Shown in pieces: positions 44,846-58,116 of a DNA stretch of 64,000 bases. The DNA lies in NCBI GenBank assembly GCA_018417955.1, contig JACTVC010000003.1, positions 310,001 through 374,000 on the forward strand, written 5' to 3'. A program made the translations under genes and the position numbers. The stretch is from Laccaria trichodermophora (Eukaryota > Basidiomycota > Agaricomycetes > Agaricales > Hydnangiaceae). Every line of letters starts with the position of its first letter. The first letter of the stretch is position 1. Under the pieces are notes generated by a model. The model did not search any database. It saw nothing but the letters and a program-made list of their open reading frames with translations, and had not been told where the DNA came from.

Positions 44846-46947
44846 CTATTGTTCGTCGGAGGGGAGTTGATTATAGATGGGACAAAGTTGCTCCCAAGCG
44901 GCTGAGGTGTGATGGAGTTAGAAACAATACGTATAAGAAGACCGCATAACTTGCCAGGAGCTGGGTCTAAGGCTGGTGTGTCAGGAATGTCTTCGGCGAA
45001 TACCACGGCAAGTCCCCTGATAATTTCAATCACTCATCGAAGGGTTGTAAGTAATTGCATACATACAGTTCCAAGTGCCAATCGATGTGGCTGCCAGCAA
45101 AAGGAACGGTAGTGAAAAGGTAATGTCGAGCAAAAAGTTCAATTCTACTCACCAATGCAAGAACCATGGACCAGCATTGTCGGTCACAAATCGGATGGTA
45201 ACGTTATCACCATCGACTCCAGTACTGACAGTGTCTCTCCGAACGGGAGTGGCATAGTTATATATCTTGCTCCCAGCGCTTCTGACAACGGAGAAGCTAT
45301 GCTACCGGAAAAAGAATGTTAGCCAAACTGAACTTAAGGAGTGAACAATGAGTCTCACACCGTGAAGATGGAAGGGATGCTAGAGGTTTTTTCTTTCAGC
45401 AAAAAATATATGAGCTGAAAAACAAGCAACTTACGGGACCGCCAAGTTCAGGTCCAGTTCCAGGCAACGACAGTTCGATGACCTTGTTTCTAGGCAGGGA
45501 ATAAAGTGAACCCTTGGGTAACAGCTCTTGTGCAGTTCTCGCGCCACTCAAAATTTGGAGAAGTACGGGGACCTTGGGAGGAATCCAGGGATAGCCGTTC
45601 ATTCTGTAATGGAACGAGTCGAAGTCGAAATCGTGAGCGATATTTATGACAACGTCCGCCTGACCCTGTGCTGGTATTCCAGGTGCTGCCGGGCTAGTGC
45701 TAGGTACAAGGGCTGTTTCAAGCAAAGGCATGATACTTGGGAGTTGTACGGTAAGAGGCTCAGATGCCGGTGCACCAGAGTATCGAAGGATCGCAGAGTT
45801 GATCCCTCCTGCAAAACCGGGAATTCCCCTACTTGGATCGGCGCGAATCCAGTAATTGCCAACGGGTTGATTCGCGTTCAAGACTACACTGTATCTCTGG
45901 CCTGGAGAGATGACTAAGGAGTCCACAAGCAGAGGAACCACACCCTCCCCGTCGGCTTCAATGACTGTAAATTGGTGGTTATCAATAGAAAATGTGAAGT
46001 TAGGATCGCAAGCCATGGAAACGATGCGGAAACGGTATCGTTTGCCGCTCTCGATATTGACGACAGAAAGGGGCACCGCGGGCCCACCTTCGTACCTCCC
46101 TTTACCATTGATCAAAGTTGCATTAGAGTAGGGGAAAGGTCTAGTCAGAGTCGGAGTTGCAGCAGGGGATGGGAGATGATACCAATCGGCCAATGTAATG
46201 ACGGTAGATTCTATAGATGAAGAACAAGTTTGTTTATATACATGGAGTGAAGAGGAGGAGGATAAACTCACCGTTGTCGACATCGTACAAAGCGCAATGA
46301 GGATCGTCAGGGTCATAAATGACTATGGCACCACGCAGCCCGTCACAGTATTGGGTTGCTTGATACCAATTATTGGCAAAAGATTTTGAGGTGAGGTAAT
46401 GGGGACTTACATAAATGCGAGTGATACCAGTAAGTACCAGATTGCTCAACATTAAACTCGTAAAGGAATGAGTTATTGGGAGCAATCGGGCATTGGCTAA
46501 CAAAAGCAGCTCCATCGGCCCAGTTCGTTGTTTGTTGAAAGATACCATGCCAATGCTTATTGACGTGAGCTAGAGCCGCAACAAGTGGGCGTAACTTACA
46601 ATACTTGTAGTCCGAGCCATCGTGTTATCAGTCAGCTGGTCGTGGACGTTGAGCCGGAATCGATCTCCCTAACATAAAAACCATGAACAAACTTGAAGAA
46701 AATAAAATCGGCACCGCACCTTCTTTCCAGAAATAACCGGCCCGGGGAACGTGCCCCCAACAGAGATGGCACTAAAACATACATCAACCAAAACACGGAA
46801 TGCTCAAAAAGCGTCTCACGAACGACTGAATCCATCGGGGCTGACATTCGCATTTGAAATAACGAGATCAGCTACAGGTCCAACAGATGATAGGCAGCCA
46901 TCCAAAGACAACAACACCAGGACAAGCGAGAAGAGGATCCTAAGCAT
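44846..46947 (-). CDS. Laccase A (multicopper oxidase)
   Basis: Secreted benzenediol:oxygen oxidoreductase that oxidises phenols while reducing O2 to water. About 11 exons, about 522 residues. The ATG at 46947 starts a signal peptide ([15 protein letters not shown]). All four copper motifs are present: [15 protein letters not shown] (L1), TYWYHSHL (L2), HPFHLHG (L3) and [10 protein letters not shown] (L4, split after the Cys codon's second base). The residue ten past the L4 Cys is Leu. The largest exon (about 45440-46215) encodes most of cupredoxin domains 2-3. The last intron (44902-44954) uses a GC donor where its two paralogues use GT. The C-terminus is [16 protein letters not shown]. It is the most diverged of the three tandem laccases, with [15 protein letters not shown] instead of [19 protein letters not shown] lies about 95 bp upstream. 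Confidence 0.93.
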
Positions 46948-47038
46948 GGAGAGCTTCCAGCGAAACCCGGGCGATACACTATGTCTTGTCAAAGTTTTCA
47001 AGGGGTTGAAATGATATACGAAATAGCGACTCACGCCC

Positions 47039-47046
47039 GTTATATA
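47039..47046 (-). promoter_or_regulatory. TATA box of laccase A
   Basis: The minus strand reads TATATAAC about 92-99 bp upstream of the ATG at 46947. Confidence 0.55.
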
Positions 47047-47465
47047 CATGTGCAGGGATAAGAGACTGGGAAAAAGTCGTGACAAAGTTTCGGCATTTCC
47101 TTGAGTCCTAGGGGTCAATCATTTGTTTTATGCGGCAGGGTGTGCAGCTTCTTGCAAATTTGGCTTGAATTGACCGTGATGTGTCAATTTTAGACCGGGA
47201 AAACCATGCTAACCTCTTCTGCCAGATGGAGGCGAAAAGGGGGCGAGCAATCAATTAATCAACGAGCGCTCAGCATTTGTAATGCGTCAACGTCACATGA
47301 CCGCCATTTTGGCACAATTGCCTCCAGGTCCATTCTCAACCGCCTACAAATTTTGAACTCAAAAAGCCGCAATTATATATTCGTCTGCCTTCAAACTACC
47401 ATAAACTTAGATTCAGATGCAAAATACGAGATCCACGCCGTACAAAAGGCGAAGACTGCGCTCTA

Positions 47466-49573
47466 TCAAGACTGGTGTTCGTACGCCGGACACAAGGACT
47501 CCCAGGCGCCTGGGAACGACGCAATCAAAACTAGATTGACAGTCATGCCGCTCGAACTCACCAGGGACGGGATCCAATGTGGGCGTTCCGGGAGTATCTT
47601 CAGCGAGGACAACGGCCAATCCACTAGAGATTTGATTATCTGTCAGAAACATTACAGGGGATGAGGAGACACAAACGTACAGATCCAGATGCCAATCAAT
47701 ATGACTGTATGAATCGGCAGTCAGCGTCATTCATCGAAATAAAAAGCGAAGTACGACGAACCAGTGTAAGAACCATGGCCCCGAATTATCCGTCATGAAA
47801 CGAATGGTAACGTTATCACCTGCCGCAGCTAGGCCAGTGCTGATAGTGTCACGACGCACCGGGTCGAGGTAGTTGTACGCTGAGCTACCTGCGCTCCGGA
47901 TGACGGAGAAACTATGCTGAATAGAAGGTGATAAAAATCAGTCGCTGGGTAAGTGGATCGGAAGAAGGAGGATAGCTCACTCCGTGTAAATGAAAGGGGT
48001 GCTATCAATGATCAGATATCAATTCAATTAACACGGCCACAAGGAGCAGGGAGACACCCACGGGGCCACCGAGATCCAACCCAGGCAAAGAAATCTCAAT
48101 AACTCTATTCCTCGGAAGGGGATATACCGAGCCCGAAGGTAAGAGCTCATTAGCCGTCCGCGCTCCGCTCAAGATTTGTAGCAATATAGGGACTGTTGGC
48201 GGAATCCATGACACACTGTTCATCTTGAATTTAACGGCGATAGGATCCCAGGACAACGCCAGGTTCAACGCCACCACGCCCTCACCAGCTGGAGTAGTAG
48301 GGCCGGGGGCAGCGGGGTCAGAGAGAGGGCGCAAGTCCGTTTCCCGAAGTGGGCGGATACTAGGCGCTTGTGTAGATAATGGATCCGCGTGCACCGGCGC
48401 TCCAGCATATCGCAATATGGCGGAGTTGACTGCCCCTTGGAACCCTTGGACGCCCCTATTGGGTAGCGCGCGAACCCAATAATTCGCTATAGGTTTATCT
48501 GCAGTGAACACAACTGAGTACCTCTGTCCTGGAAAAATCTGAAGTTCGTCAACTAGCAAAGGTTGGGTGTTTTCCCCGTCAGCTTCAATCACAACAAAAT
48601 CATGGCCATCGATGGAGAACGTAAAATTTGGGTCACACGACATGGCGATGATGCGGAAACGATATCGTTTGCCGTGCTGAACCTTGATTACAGACAGGGG
48701 AACTTGAGGCCCAGAGGGGTACCTCCCCTTACCATTGATGATTGTTGTAGCTGAGACGGGAGGCGGCGATTGACCGGCAGCCGTCGGCGCAAAAATATGG
48801 TACCAGTCAGCAAGAGTGATTACGGTTGACTCTGTCAGGTATGTAAGCTTGGTGACGTCTTCTCAAAGGGATGCTCACCATCGTCGATATCGTACAAGTC
48901 GCGATGCGGGTCATCGGGATCATATACAACAAGAGGGCCACGAAGGCCATCGCAATATTGTGTGGCTACGGACGTTGTAAATGCCAGGCAGGCTCAAATC
49001 CCTAGAAATTGACGTACAGACGTGCGAGTGATACCAGAACGTTCCCGCTTGGTTCTTGGCGTGGAAATCGTAGAGAAAAGACTCGCTGGGCGCGATCGGG
49101 CACTGACTAACGAAGGCTGCTCCGTCTGCCCAGTTCGTCGCATTTTGGAATATTCCATGCCAGTGCTACAAAATTAGCGACCATGAGCGTACTTGCGAGG
49201 ATGGACAGCCTACGATGCTTGTACTTCGGACCATGTTGGCATCCGTGAGCTCATTAATAACGTTGATTCGGAATTGACCATTCTGGAAAAAAGGGGTAAG
49301 GGGCAATGAGGTAAAGTGAGAAGATTGAGTATACCTTCTTTCCATGGATCAAAGGACCAGGGAATGTTCCCGCAGCCAATACAGCCCTACACCAATACAT
49401 TGGTTAGCAACGAAACGAAACCACGAGTTGAGCAGCGGAGGGACTCACGAACGACTGAATCCATCCGGGCTGACCAGCCTATTGACAATCCTCAAGTCGG
49501 TATGTCCATGAGCGCTAGCGTACACCACAGCCACGAGAAAGAGAATCCAGAGCTGAGTTCGCAAAAGGATCAT
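47466..49573 (-). CDS. Laccase B (multicopper oxidase)
   Basis: Second gene of the tandem array. The ATG at 49573 gives a signal peptide ([20 protein letters not shown]). Exon order and intron positions match laccases A and C. Copper motifs: [40 protein letters not shown]; the axial position again is Leu. The large exon carries [20 protein letters not shown] and [16 protein letters not shown]. The L4-splitting intron has a GTTCGT donor. The last intron has a normal GTGAGT donor (compare laccase A). It stops at TGA 47466-47468 after [12 protein letters not shown]. It is clearly closer to C than to A in sequence (shared [20 protein letters not shown]). TATAAAG lies about 55 bp upstream of the ATG. 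Confidence 0.93.
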
Positions 49574-49627
49574 GCTCAAAAGGTGAGTTGGGTAGTAGAG
49601 CTGCAGCAACTACAGCATCTTGAAGGA

Positions 49628-49634
49628 CTTTATA
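49628..49634 (-). promoter_or_regulatory. TATA box of laccase B
   Basis: TATAAAG on the minus strand, about 55-61 bp upstream of the ATG at 49573. Confidence 0.5.
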
Positions 49635-49639
49635 CTTCC

Positions 49640-50639
49640 CTCCAATCCACCAAACGCGGATGCCGACGTCGAAGGCCTTAAGCTTGATCCCTCTAACGTG
49701 ATCCCATCAAGGATTCAAAAGGGTTGTCTCATAGGTTATAGCTCAGCAGGCATGGTGCAGTGTCTGGTTGGTGTCGGGGACCAGAAACTTGACGCCTGGT
49801 CCTCAACTCTGGAACAGAGGAGGGTTCAAACGTTCAAACGTTCAAGGATCAAGGAGGGTTCTGTCAGAACGATACATAAATCGCATTCTTTGCAAACGGT
49901 TGTGTGATAGCATTCCCACGAATTTCGGGCACTTCCGACTGCGAGGAGTGACTTTCGCAAGGGGTTCACTGGCGACGAGCAGGCGACTAATAAGTACATA
50001 AGTATGGGCTCAATTATGATCAATTATCTTCCATGTTCGGGAGTCGACTGGCGCTTGCACCGCTACTGGATTTGGATAAGTATCTGTCCCTTGGCTTCAC
50101 GTGACAAGTCGCGTGTCGCTCGCCACGTCAAATCTGAGTAGGGATGCTGAAGGTCATTATGTTCATTGAAATGGTTAGTAGAGATAACATTTTTAATTCC
50201 GGCGAAATAAAATTTATCAGAGCCCCAGTGTGTTTTGACATCAGTAACGACCTAGACTTAGTCTTGAGTCGTAGACAGACATCAATATTATGTGAAGTCG
50301 TACCTTGGTTCACGATAGTAACAACCGGGGTTTTGGTACCCAGACTAGATTCAGTGAAGCTTCCCTTTTCTTCAATTTTCGACGACGATATTACGAAGAA
50401 TGCGTAGTAAAAAATATTTAGCGAGGTCCACAAGGTTACTAACTACCAATTTCCACACAAATATTTATTGGTAGCAAGAGGCCCGTCGAATCAGAAAAAA
50501 TAGATCTCGAAATGTGCACCGGAAACCGTACTTGAAACAATTATCAATGAGTAGAAGAGAATTGAGACCGTATAAATAAATAAATTTATCTCCTGGTCGT
50601 GAGAGTGCTATAGCAAAATTAATCTCCTTGGTGCCGCAT
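49640..50639. other. Intergenic between laccases B and C
   Basis: No gene is seen. It holds the laccase B promoter and a short direct repeat of TTCAAACG (about 49826-49845). Confidence 0.45.
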
Positions 50640-52829
50640 TCATTTCGCGTCGTGTGAAAGGTTTCTGGTGGGTAAACAAGGATTAGGGAAATCTGGAGGG
50701 GGTTTGTCAAGAGGATCGCCTGCGCCATACGCAGGGCACAAATTTTTCCAGGCTTCTGTAAATAACGTCGAGATTTATACAATGGTTGTTTTGCGGCTCG
50801 ACTTACCAGGAACGGGATCCAATAAGGGGGTCCCAGGGGTATCTTCGGCAAGAACGACTGCTAATCCGCTGAGTGTTTATCATCAGAAAAGAGCAATGAA
50901 ACAAGTCCTAACAAACGCACAGGTCCAAGTGCCAATCAATGTGACTGGACGAACATATCATTAGCACCGCGAGCTACAAAGAAACTATAGACGTTGACAA
51001 ACCAGTGCAAGATCCATGGGCCCGAATTATCGGTGGTGAAGCGGATCGTAACGTTATCCCCCGCAGAGGCCAAGCCAGTGCTAACAGTGTCTCGACGCAT
51101 TGGATTAATATAGTTGTACACAGAACTTCCTGCACTCCGTACGACGGAAAAAGAATGCTGATTAAGGTGTTTGAGGGCTTGGTTTCACAGAAACGAGCGA
51201 AGAAAAACGTACACCATGCAAATGAAACGGATGCTATCATGGTCAATCAGTTGGCCAACTTATAATCGAAGGAGGGAATCCTCAACACTCACCGGCCCGC
51301 CAAGATCCAACCCGGGCATTGAAATCTCAATAACCCTATTCTTCGGAAGGGGGTACACCGAACCCGAAGGCAAGAGCTCCTTAGCCGTCCGCGCTCCACT
51401 CAAGATTTGCAACATTACAGGCACTGTGGGGGTGATCCAGGGCGCACCGTTTACTGTAAATTTGCCAATGGCAGCGTCCCATGCCGGTACCAAGTTCAAT
51501 GCCACCACATCCTTGCCAGCCCGGGTAGGCGGACCAGGTGCGGCGGGATTAGAGAGGGGATGCAAATCTGTTTCCTGAAGTGGCCGACTACTATTTGTTT
51601 GTGTAGATTTCGGATCCGCGTTCGTGGGCGCTCCAGCATAGCGCAATATGGCAGAGTTGACGCCGCCTTCAAACCCTGCAACACCTCTATTCGGCAGTGC
51701 ACGAATCCAGTAATTCGCAACAGGTTTATTTGCCGTAAGGACTACGGAGTACCGCTGTCCCGGGAATACCTGAAGTTCGTCCACCAACAAAGGTTGGGTA
51801 TTTTCTCCGTCTGCTTCGATCACGACGAACTGATGGCCGTCGATGGAAAATGTGAAGTTCGGATCACACGCCATTGCTATAATACGAAACCGGTAGCGTT
51901 TTCCACCTTGTACGTTGATTATGGACAGGGGAACTCGAAGTCCAGATGGATACCGCCCCTTGCCATTGATGAGTGTTGTGGCGGAGGTAGGGGGCGGGCA
52001 TTCTCCTGCACCCGAAGGTGCGGGGGCGTGGTACCAGTCCGCTAAGGTGATTATGGTCGATTCTGACAAATTTTATTGTCAGTAGGTCCCAAAATGTAAT
52101 CCATGAGAAATAAGGGCAAACCATTGTCGACGTCGTACAAGGAACGATGCGGATCATTAGGGTCATATATCACCATAGGCCCACGGAGGCCGTCACAATA
52201 CTGCGTAGCTAGATGAGGTCTTGAATCTGAATATAGCCAAATATAAAGCGAAAAATCACGTACATAGATGTGAGTGATACCAGAAGGTCCCCGCCTGGTT
52301 TTGAGCTCGGAAGTCATACAAAAAAGAGTTGTTGGGCGTAATAGGGCACTGAGTGACAAAAGCCGTCCCATCGGCCCAGTTGGTCGTTTTTTGGAGTATT
52401 CCATGCCAGTGCTTGTAAAGATTAGCGGGGCTGATCGCACACTCATTTGCGAAGGATGGTAACATACAATGCTTGTGCTCCGGACCATGCTATTGTCTGT
52501 CAGCTCATCTCTGACATTAATTTGAAACCGACCATTCTGAAAGTGAGGGGTAGGTGAATAGGAAGTGAAATGGATAAAATTGAAAGTTTTACGTACCTTC
52601 TGTCCTTGAATGAGAGACCCAGGGAACGTACCACCTGCCAATACCGCCCTAGAGCACCATAACAATCAGTGACGAATGCAATTGCTACGAAGAACGCTAG
52701 AGTTCACGGGCGGTTGAACCCATCTGGACTGATGACCCTATTGACGATCCTCAAGTCAGTGTACCCATAACCAGTAGAAGCCGCAACCGCAAAAAGGAGC
52801 GTTAGAAGCCGCTTCCGCACGAGAACCAT
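50640..52829 (-). CDS. Laccase C (multicopper oxidase)
   Basis: Third gene of the array. The ATG at 52829 gives [18 protein letters not shown], a signal peptide. Motifs: [30 protein letters not shown] and [10 protein letters not shown], with Leu at the axial T1 position. Other family signatures: [20 protein letters not shown] and [19 protein letters not shown], an insertion with an extra Cys absent from A and B. The last intron has a GTAAGT donor. The C-terminal exon reads [19 protein letters not shown] and runs about 18 residues beyond that to a TGA at 50640-50642, a longer tail than in A and B. The L4-splitting intron has a GTTTGT donor. An extracellular phenol oxidase role is expected, with lignin, pigment or morphogenesis functions possible. 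Confidence 0.93.
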
Positions 52830-55800
52830 ACTGCGAAAAATAAAGAGAGGAAGACCTGCAAGTAATAATGCGACATTTGGGCAAAGTATAAGAACCGAAA
52901 TCGAGAATATGTTTATCCGAGTGGAGGGGCGGGCACTCCGGTTAGAGAGTTATTCATACCACCTGACGACGCAACAAAAGTTCTCGGGACTATTCATAAT
53001 TTGTCTCGAACGTTGCGGAAACAGTGTGAATTGAATCAATTGTGCTTTGAATTTTTATCCAAGGACGTGAGTCATTCTCACAAATGCATGTATAAAATGA
53101 TCGACTTACGATAATAAAGCACGCGGTGCAACAAAAAACACCGGTGCGTACCAGTAGGTACCGGTGACGTATACGTACCTGGGCTATAGATGTTTCACCT
53201 GCAATATAACACCGAGAATGCTTAATCTCGTCTCTTCTTCCGTCTCTGACAATCACTCAAATGAGAAATTCGGTGATATGTGGCAGAAACCCCGGAATGT
53301 GATTCGCCAGGATTCGCCGTGTTCGTCCCATGGCTCTCCTTTGGTCTCTATGGATTGGATCATTTGGATCATTGAATTTGAGTGTAGAGACACCCGAAAG
53401 CCGCACGCACCTCCCAAAATCGAAGGAATCGCCCAACTCTTCCAAGGCCCGTCGCCCACCATCGATCTGGAGGACCTTAGAAGCTTTTGAAAAGATGATG
53501 ATGTGACATCCCCTATAATTAATCCGAAGGTACTGTGATAGTCATGTCGAAAACGTGGGATTACGGGTCCTCTTATGACCGCTGGTTGAAGAACGGAACA
53601 GGACACAGTGCACACCCTTGAAGAGAGGCTGGAGTTGCGCGAGCGGATGCAGTCCGAGGGAGCTCCGCAGATGCGTACTGCCAACACTCGTTCACATACA
53701 CATGAATCTGCGGTCTCCTACACGCGTAGGTGTCGGCGGATGAGCTGGTGCAAATATTATTAAATGTTGTGCGGATCTGGCCATTGTGCGCTTGCGGGTG
53801 CAGATTGTCACATTGTATTCAGAAGTGTTGATTGCGCCGGGAAGTCGTGACCAAAACTGGGAGGAAGCGTGCGTCGGGGCACTGGGAATTTCGGAACATT
53901 GGGGGATGTGAATTTGATGGCGGGAAGGGGAACTCGGTCAGAAGAACAGGAACAACTGTAGTGATCAGCCGAGGGTGGAGGTGGGCGGGATAAATCGCAG
54001 GGTGATACTGATATGCATGACACGGCCAGATGAGATCGACAAAGAGGGGTCTTCGCTGGCCTTCCAAGTTCCTGCTTCCTGCGAGGTACGGAAACGGATC
54101 TTGCCTGGGTTGGTACCTTGATGTGGTGGTCGAGATTCGAAGAAGCCCCATGGCTTTGGAAGAACGGGTGGTGATAGAATAAAGTGCGCGGCAACACGGC
54201 GTATGCACGCCGACGTGGGTCTTGTGGGATCCAATGTCATCGGAATGCTAGCACATAGCTACTCATACACTTCCTATTGCGCCGTTTTACATTGCAAGAA
54301 AAGGTTGAAGAAGAGTTGGGGGCGTACCGTTGCCACCGTAGTCCTTGTCCTGAGCCAAATTTTTACAACGAAGTAAGTCACATCTGAAAGTGGTCGAGCA
54401 AAGCATAACTGGGGTTTCCTAGCACGAGAATTGTGCAAAGTTCTGCTTCCAATAAGTCCTGTGGGCTACGCGCCTTTGTCCAGTCGGGATTGGAGTTGTG
54501 GGTCGTTTGTGAGTGATGGTTTTGGGCAACATGTGTGATTGCCTCATCGTCTCTTCGCTCTCACTCCAACCACTATCATCAACCGTCCACTCACATCTCG
54601 TCTCTCTACTCTGCCTATCAACGAGTTTCTATTCATATACGAACGATGGGGTGTGGTCGCAAGGGACTCAAAGGACTGCTGGAATGACGACAACCCCAGG
54701 ACGACTTTTCACAGCAGAACAGCAACAGCTTCAATATCAACGCCTCGACGGCTTGCTTAAGACATCCAGGCGTTTGGGTTCGTCCGTAGTGGCCATTTGG
54801 CTGGCCGAATGAAAGGAACCGAGGATGCCGAATTCACCACTTCCTCGTTGAACATCAATCTATCATTATCTCGACGTAAGTCTTTCTTGTTCGTGTTTCT
54901 TCCCGTTTTGAAACTAGACAGTCACATGAATTCATGCTCCCCAGAACTCAGTATTTGCGGACATGAGTACTTACTGCATCACGAAAGTGCAATACCTCAG
55001 TGTAGTTCATAAAGCGGCACGTCACTTGTGCTTATCGATTAGATTGACTGATCCACAACTGAATCAAGCGTCTTACCGCGTCTTTAGTCGTCTTGCTGCT
55101 CTCCTTGTCTCCTTGTCGAATCAAAGAGTTTGGGATGATTGAGTGGTCAGGTGCTCTGGGCCTGGTAATAAAATTTATACTCATACCGGAAACTTTGGTC
55201 AAACTCCGGTGAGTTCTCATTTGCTTCTCGTGGCCGTAATGTTCCCTGACAACAATTTGCGTCACTTGAAGTACTGAATAACAACAACCGAAGTTCCATC
55301 GTCCGCAGAACTTCGCGCTATTAATGTAGCTCCACCACAACAGGCCTCAGATCTCCGCAAGTTCCAAACTTGTACCGTTCTCATCTACAGCGGGTCCTTT
55401 CCTGCTCTCTCTTGTTTTGGTTATCAAAGAACATCACGCTCAGCATCTCACCCCCTATCCACTGCTGTGTACGACGTTTCTTCACCCTGGAACCGTTTAT
55501 TGTGAGTCCCTATCGCGCTGCTCACCTCAATGAAGCTGATCGTTCTCGCCATCATGGGTGTTGTTTAGGCGGGTCTTTCGGTACTTTCCCACAGAAGAAC
55601 CACCTTCTTTGACCTTCATTGGGCACTTGCTGTACCGAGGGAAACCTCTCAAAATCAAGACACCCGATGAACACCCGAACTTTCCAAAGGGAGCCAGTGG
55701 CGTGCTACGAATGGTTCGTAAATCATGAACCTCCCTCAATCCGAATCGCCCGGGGTATCTATCTTTACAGTTCCTTAACTGGACCTTGAGCTTGAAGAGG

Positions 55801-55980
55801 GAGATTTTTGTTTGGAATGCTTAGCTGTTAGGGCTGAGCAGTTCGTCGAGACCCGTTACGGTCGCCGTGCGTGTATCACATATCATAATCTTCTTGACCT
55901 ATTTCGGTCACTGATCAGCTGCGAAAATATACCTAGCCTGTGCGATGCTTTTTTTATGCACAGACGCCAACCACAGCTGA
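52830..55980. other. No gene I can support; gene-poor 3.1 kb
   Basis: Frames on both strands at 53253-54240 and 54513-55740 are short, overlapping and without domains. A possible coding stretch near 55590-55700 (TEEPPSLTFIGHLLYRGKPL) is isolated. Confidence 0.4.
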
Positions 55981-57360
55981 ATTCGACCCCAATAGAACCA
56001 AATCTACCTGATATATCGAGCATTGATTACGATCAATACGGCCGCAACCCTAATAGTAGCTGTAAGCGCTGGTTGTGAAGGCGACGGTTCGAACCATATC
56101 AGTCCCCTTTGCGCAGCGGGCGCCTATCTGAACAAGGATGAAGGAGGCATTTCGACATGGACCGTGGTCACACAGATTTTCAACTTGTATCCGGAGGATC
56201 CCTTGGACATGACAAGCTGATCGGTATGTAAAGGGATATGATGGCCATTGTGGTAGTCTTACAGGATCACTATAAATACTTCCACTGACGAAAGCCCTGG
56301 CCAGACGTGCTCCTTTCTGACAATGTTTGCCCTAAAGAACCTCTTGCAATGCTTGTTGAAACTCGTACTGAGCATATTCCTCAGCACTAGCCTGCGCAGC
56401 TGGCTTGCTCGACTGCTCTTGGGTTCATGCTTCATGTGTATCGCATTGTCACTCTCCATCTGGGGTATTGTGGGCCCCCAGAATCTGATCGCGATGGTGG
56501 TCCTCAATGTCACCATACTTTCCCATCACCCATACGTCATGACTGAGTGAACCTCGTCCCTCCAACCAGTCTACCTGGTTCACAAAGGATCCGTATGAGA
56601 TGCCTACGTTCACGGAGCATGCTCTTGATGGTACACTTTACTGTGATTGTTACACAGGCCATCGATGAACCCTCGGGGGTGGTGACCAAACCATTTGACT
56701 TCTATACCAGGGCTAAGGGCGACAAACCACTGTCCTTACCCATTTACCGCTTAGTTTCTGGGGCTGCCATCAGGTGCGAGTCAGGTGTGTCAATTCTGCA
56801 CTGCTCTGGATATTCACGAGGTTTACCGCTTGCACAGTCACTGGCATGACCAGCATAAATTTGTCCCCCCCCCTCAGGCGCAGTTTCATCATGGCCATCA
56901 TGCGTTGGTCCTCCTCGCAATCTCGTTCACCAACCTCGTATTTGAACCTGTCCAAGAGGCAGCTATGAGCCCTCGGAAAATATATACCACAACTACCACA
57001 CTAACGTTGAAGAATCCCGGCCGGCCGTCGTTGGTGAGAATTGGAGAATTGTTGCTATAAGTAAAATCTCCTCAATGCAACCGTGTTTGCCAGTGTACAG
57101 GACAGTCGCAACTTGCTCGCTAGAAATGATACGTTTGGCGACGAGTCTAAACTTCACGAAGCCATAAGCGTCAACGCCCAGTGGGACAACCGTGACAAGA
57201 TCGGTATGTCATTGGCTTCCCATTGAGCAGGACATTCTATCTGAGCCGCTGTAACTTGTTTCCATCTGCACCTTCAGAAACTTCGAGCCTGGAAACAGCA
57301 CCATTGCTTCAGGCTATGAATGAGGGTAACGTTAAAATGGTTATGTCCCCTTGGATGGCC
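55981..57360 (+). pseudogene. Coding-like fragments of a decayed multi-exon gene, family uncertain
   Basis: Several islands read as protein: IDYDQYGRNPNSS (about 56020), a hydrophobic stretch LGSCFMCIALSLSIWGIVG (about 56420-56480), STWFTKDPYEMPTFTEHALD (about 56565-56630), and LLARNDTFGDESKLHEAISV, then NAQWDNRDKI (about 57110-57200) before a GTATGT donor. The ensemble loosely recalls mushroom DUF6535-type membrane proteins, but this is from memory and unverified. I could not join a continuous reading, so decay is likely. Confidence 0.3.
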
Positions 57361-58116
57361 TGACGTTCTGATAACCGTCAACTTCACTACTCTCAGAATA
57401 AATGCCACATTTCCATCGAATTTTGCATTTGGCGCTGTATCGATTTGTGGTTGGCATGTACAATGATACCGTAGGCGTAATCCGAAACACATGGCCAATC
57501 CCTCTTGTCCCTGATGCGCATCTTTGTGGAGGGGCTATCCCAACTAAGTAGCCTGGAGCAGTTCAGGAGGCCGGGATTGGCATCTTTGGGTATCTTCAGC
57601 TCTGTATGTCGCTCAATTCATGCTTTCCTTTTGAGCCACGTCGCGACGCCAGGGGAAAGGCTCAGAGCTCCCTGGCAGAGTTTGAGTTGGTGCAGAGGCC
57701 TACAAAATGCTTCCTTACCCCCACCATCACAACGACATCTCAAAGTGCAACGTACACAGGAATTCATTTGTTGAAAAATCTACGTAAGGACTGTAAAATA
57801 CAGAACCCTCAAGGCAACTCCTTCAAGCAAAGCAGGCGGCGAGGGGGGTGATTTCGAAAAGTGGATGGGAGGTCAATGAATGGGAGGCAGGGGAGAGTTG
57901 GGGGAGAGCGCAGGTTGGATGCGAGGGAAGAGAGGCGTGAGGATTGGGGTGAAGGCCAAGGCCTCAAGCTTCAAGGTCCAATGGGAGAACGAAACGGGGA
58001 CTGGGCCTTGAGACAGAGCTGACATAAGGCGCTGAACGGTGACGTCGGTGTCACCCTGTCACAGGGAATGCATGAATCTTCTCCTCTCTCCATTCAAACT
58101 CTCATAGAGTCAGGAC
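57361..58116. other. Intergenic; nothing seen
   Basis: G-rich stretch at about 57840-57960 with GGGGAG repeats on the + strand; no gene. Confidence 0.4.

Noticed and set aside
46234..46548. 105-residue minus-strand ORF within laccase A
   Set aside because: It follows the wrong frame and crosses real introns; the correct frame gives the WYHSHL motif.
49826..49845. Short TTCAAACG direct repeat
   Set aside because: Two and a half copies of an 8-mer, expected by chance in a 64-kb window.
53140..53215. Cluster of GGTACC/ACCGGT-like palindromes
   Set aside because: No consistent spacing or associated gene start; probably chance.
56070..56100. GGTTCGAACC resembling a tRNA B-box
   Set aside because: No cloverleaf can be formed upstream and there is no A-box at the proper distance.
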